Shown piece by piece: positions 4,805 to 5,139 of a stretch of DNA of 5,139 nt. The notes under the pieces were generated by a model, which worked only from the letters and a program-made list of their open reading frames with translations, ran no database searches and was not told the DNA's origin. This stretch comes from Alphaproteobacteria bacterium (lineage in GTDB: Bacteria > Pseudomonadota > Alphaproteobacteria > SHVP01), in contig JAPKDI010000115.1 of NCBI GenBank assembly GCA_026421105.1, forward strand, positions 1-5,139, written 5' to 3'. The stretch's first letter is position 1. Every line of letters starts with the position of its first letter. The position numbers and the translations under genes are program-made.

Positions 4805-5139
4805 ATGCTCAAAGGCTACGTCGATACATCAGATGGACAAATTCACTACCGAATGTCGGGTGAATCCGGACCCATCGTATTTTGTCTGCACGAGTCGCCG
4901 GTCTCATCGTGGGAGTTCGAAAAGGCTCTCCCGCTATTGGGTGCCCGCTGTCGCGCTATTGCGTTGGATACGCCAGGCTATGGTCAATCCGACGCGCCGG
5001 CCGGTCCCCTGGACATGGCGGGCTATGCGCAGAGGCTTCTACCCGCGATCGAACATTTCGCGGCGGGTCAACAGTTCGCATTTGCGACGGTTCATACCGG
5101 CACGGCGATCGCGCTGGAGTTGATCACCGAGCACCTCGC
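4805..5139 (+). CDS. Alpha/beta-hydrolase-fold protein, 3' end outside window
   Basis: The first 111 codons are present and the frame is still open at the window edge; family members are usually 250-300 residues. The N-terminal half of the fold is clear: GQIHYRMSGESGP (11-23), strand beta-3 with the oxyanion region FCLHESPVSSWEF (26-38, in place of the usual HG-x-P) and the ALDTPGYGQSDAP segment (53-65). The nucleophile elbow, normally G-x-S-x-G, is T95-V96-H97-T98-G99, followed by IALEL. His therefore replaces the catalytic Ser. From memory, a subgroup of hydrolase-like proteins carries an H-T-G elbow, so this is probably inherited rather than a mutation. Ordinary esterase or epoxide-hydrolase chemistry is doubtful and the substrate is unknown. 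The acid and the late His of the triad lie beyond the window. There is no signal peptide. A strong ribosome-binding site (GGAGGGG) precedes the ATG; it may be read separately from phoB. Confidence 0.85.
   Translation, partial: MLKGYVDTSDGQIHYRMSGESGPIVFCLHESPVSSWEFEKALPLLGARCRAIALDTPGYGQSDAPAGPLDMAGYAQRLLPAIEHFAAGQQFAFATVHTGTAIALELITEHL

Overview
The window looks like a chromosomal piece of an alphaproteobacterium. The PhoR, PhoB and PhoU sequences have the character of that group, and the remnants keep the order phoR - (pst) - phoU - phoB known from Caulobacter-type phosphate loci. The genus cannot be told from the sequence. No tRNA, rRNA, CRISPR array, insertion sequence or attachment site was seen.

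Left end (1-514, + strand): a decayed pentapeptide-repeat gene with at least three frame changes and two in-frame TAG codons. It meets, tail to tail, two intact minus-strand genes that read as one unit: a zinc-independent medium-chain dehydrogenase/reductase related to 2-enoyl thioester reductases (965-1972), then a DUF3291 protein (511-960). A short divergent intergenic region (1973-2080) separates this unit from the phosphate locus.

Centre (2084-4748, + strand): the phosphate-response locus is intact at both ends and wrecked in the middle. phoR encodes a sensor kinase with its PAS, HisKA and HATPase domains but no membrane segments. Straight after it, where pstC, pstA and pstB are expected, only the last 28 codons of pstB remain (3220-3306). 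phoU follows with its own start and ribosome-binding site, but it carries an in-frame TGA and a frameshift, and both of its metal-binding motifs have lost key residues. phoB, joined to phoU by an ATGA overlap, is complete with all regulatory residues. In the classical scheme PstSCAB and PhoU hold PhoR in its inhibitory state when phosphate is plentiful. A cell keeping only PhoR and PhoB here should have a Pho response that is uncoupled from phosphate, or controlled by Pst/PhoU copies elsewhere or by another signal. That is inference; the decay itself is read directly from the sequence.

Right end (4805-5139, + strand): the first 111 codons of an alpha/beta-hydrolase-fold protein with a good ribosome-binding site. 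Histidine sits at the position normally held by the nucleophilic serine. The gene runs off the window.

No unknown multi-gene system was recognised. The most notable content is the partly dismantled phosphate regulatory locus.
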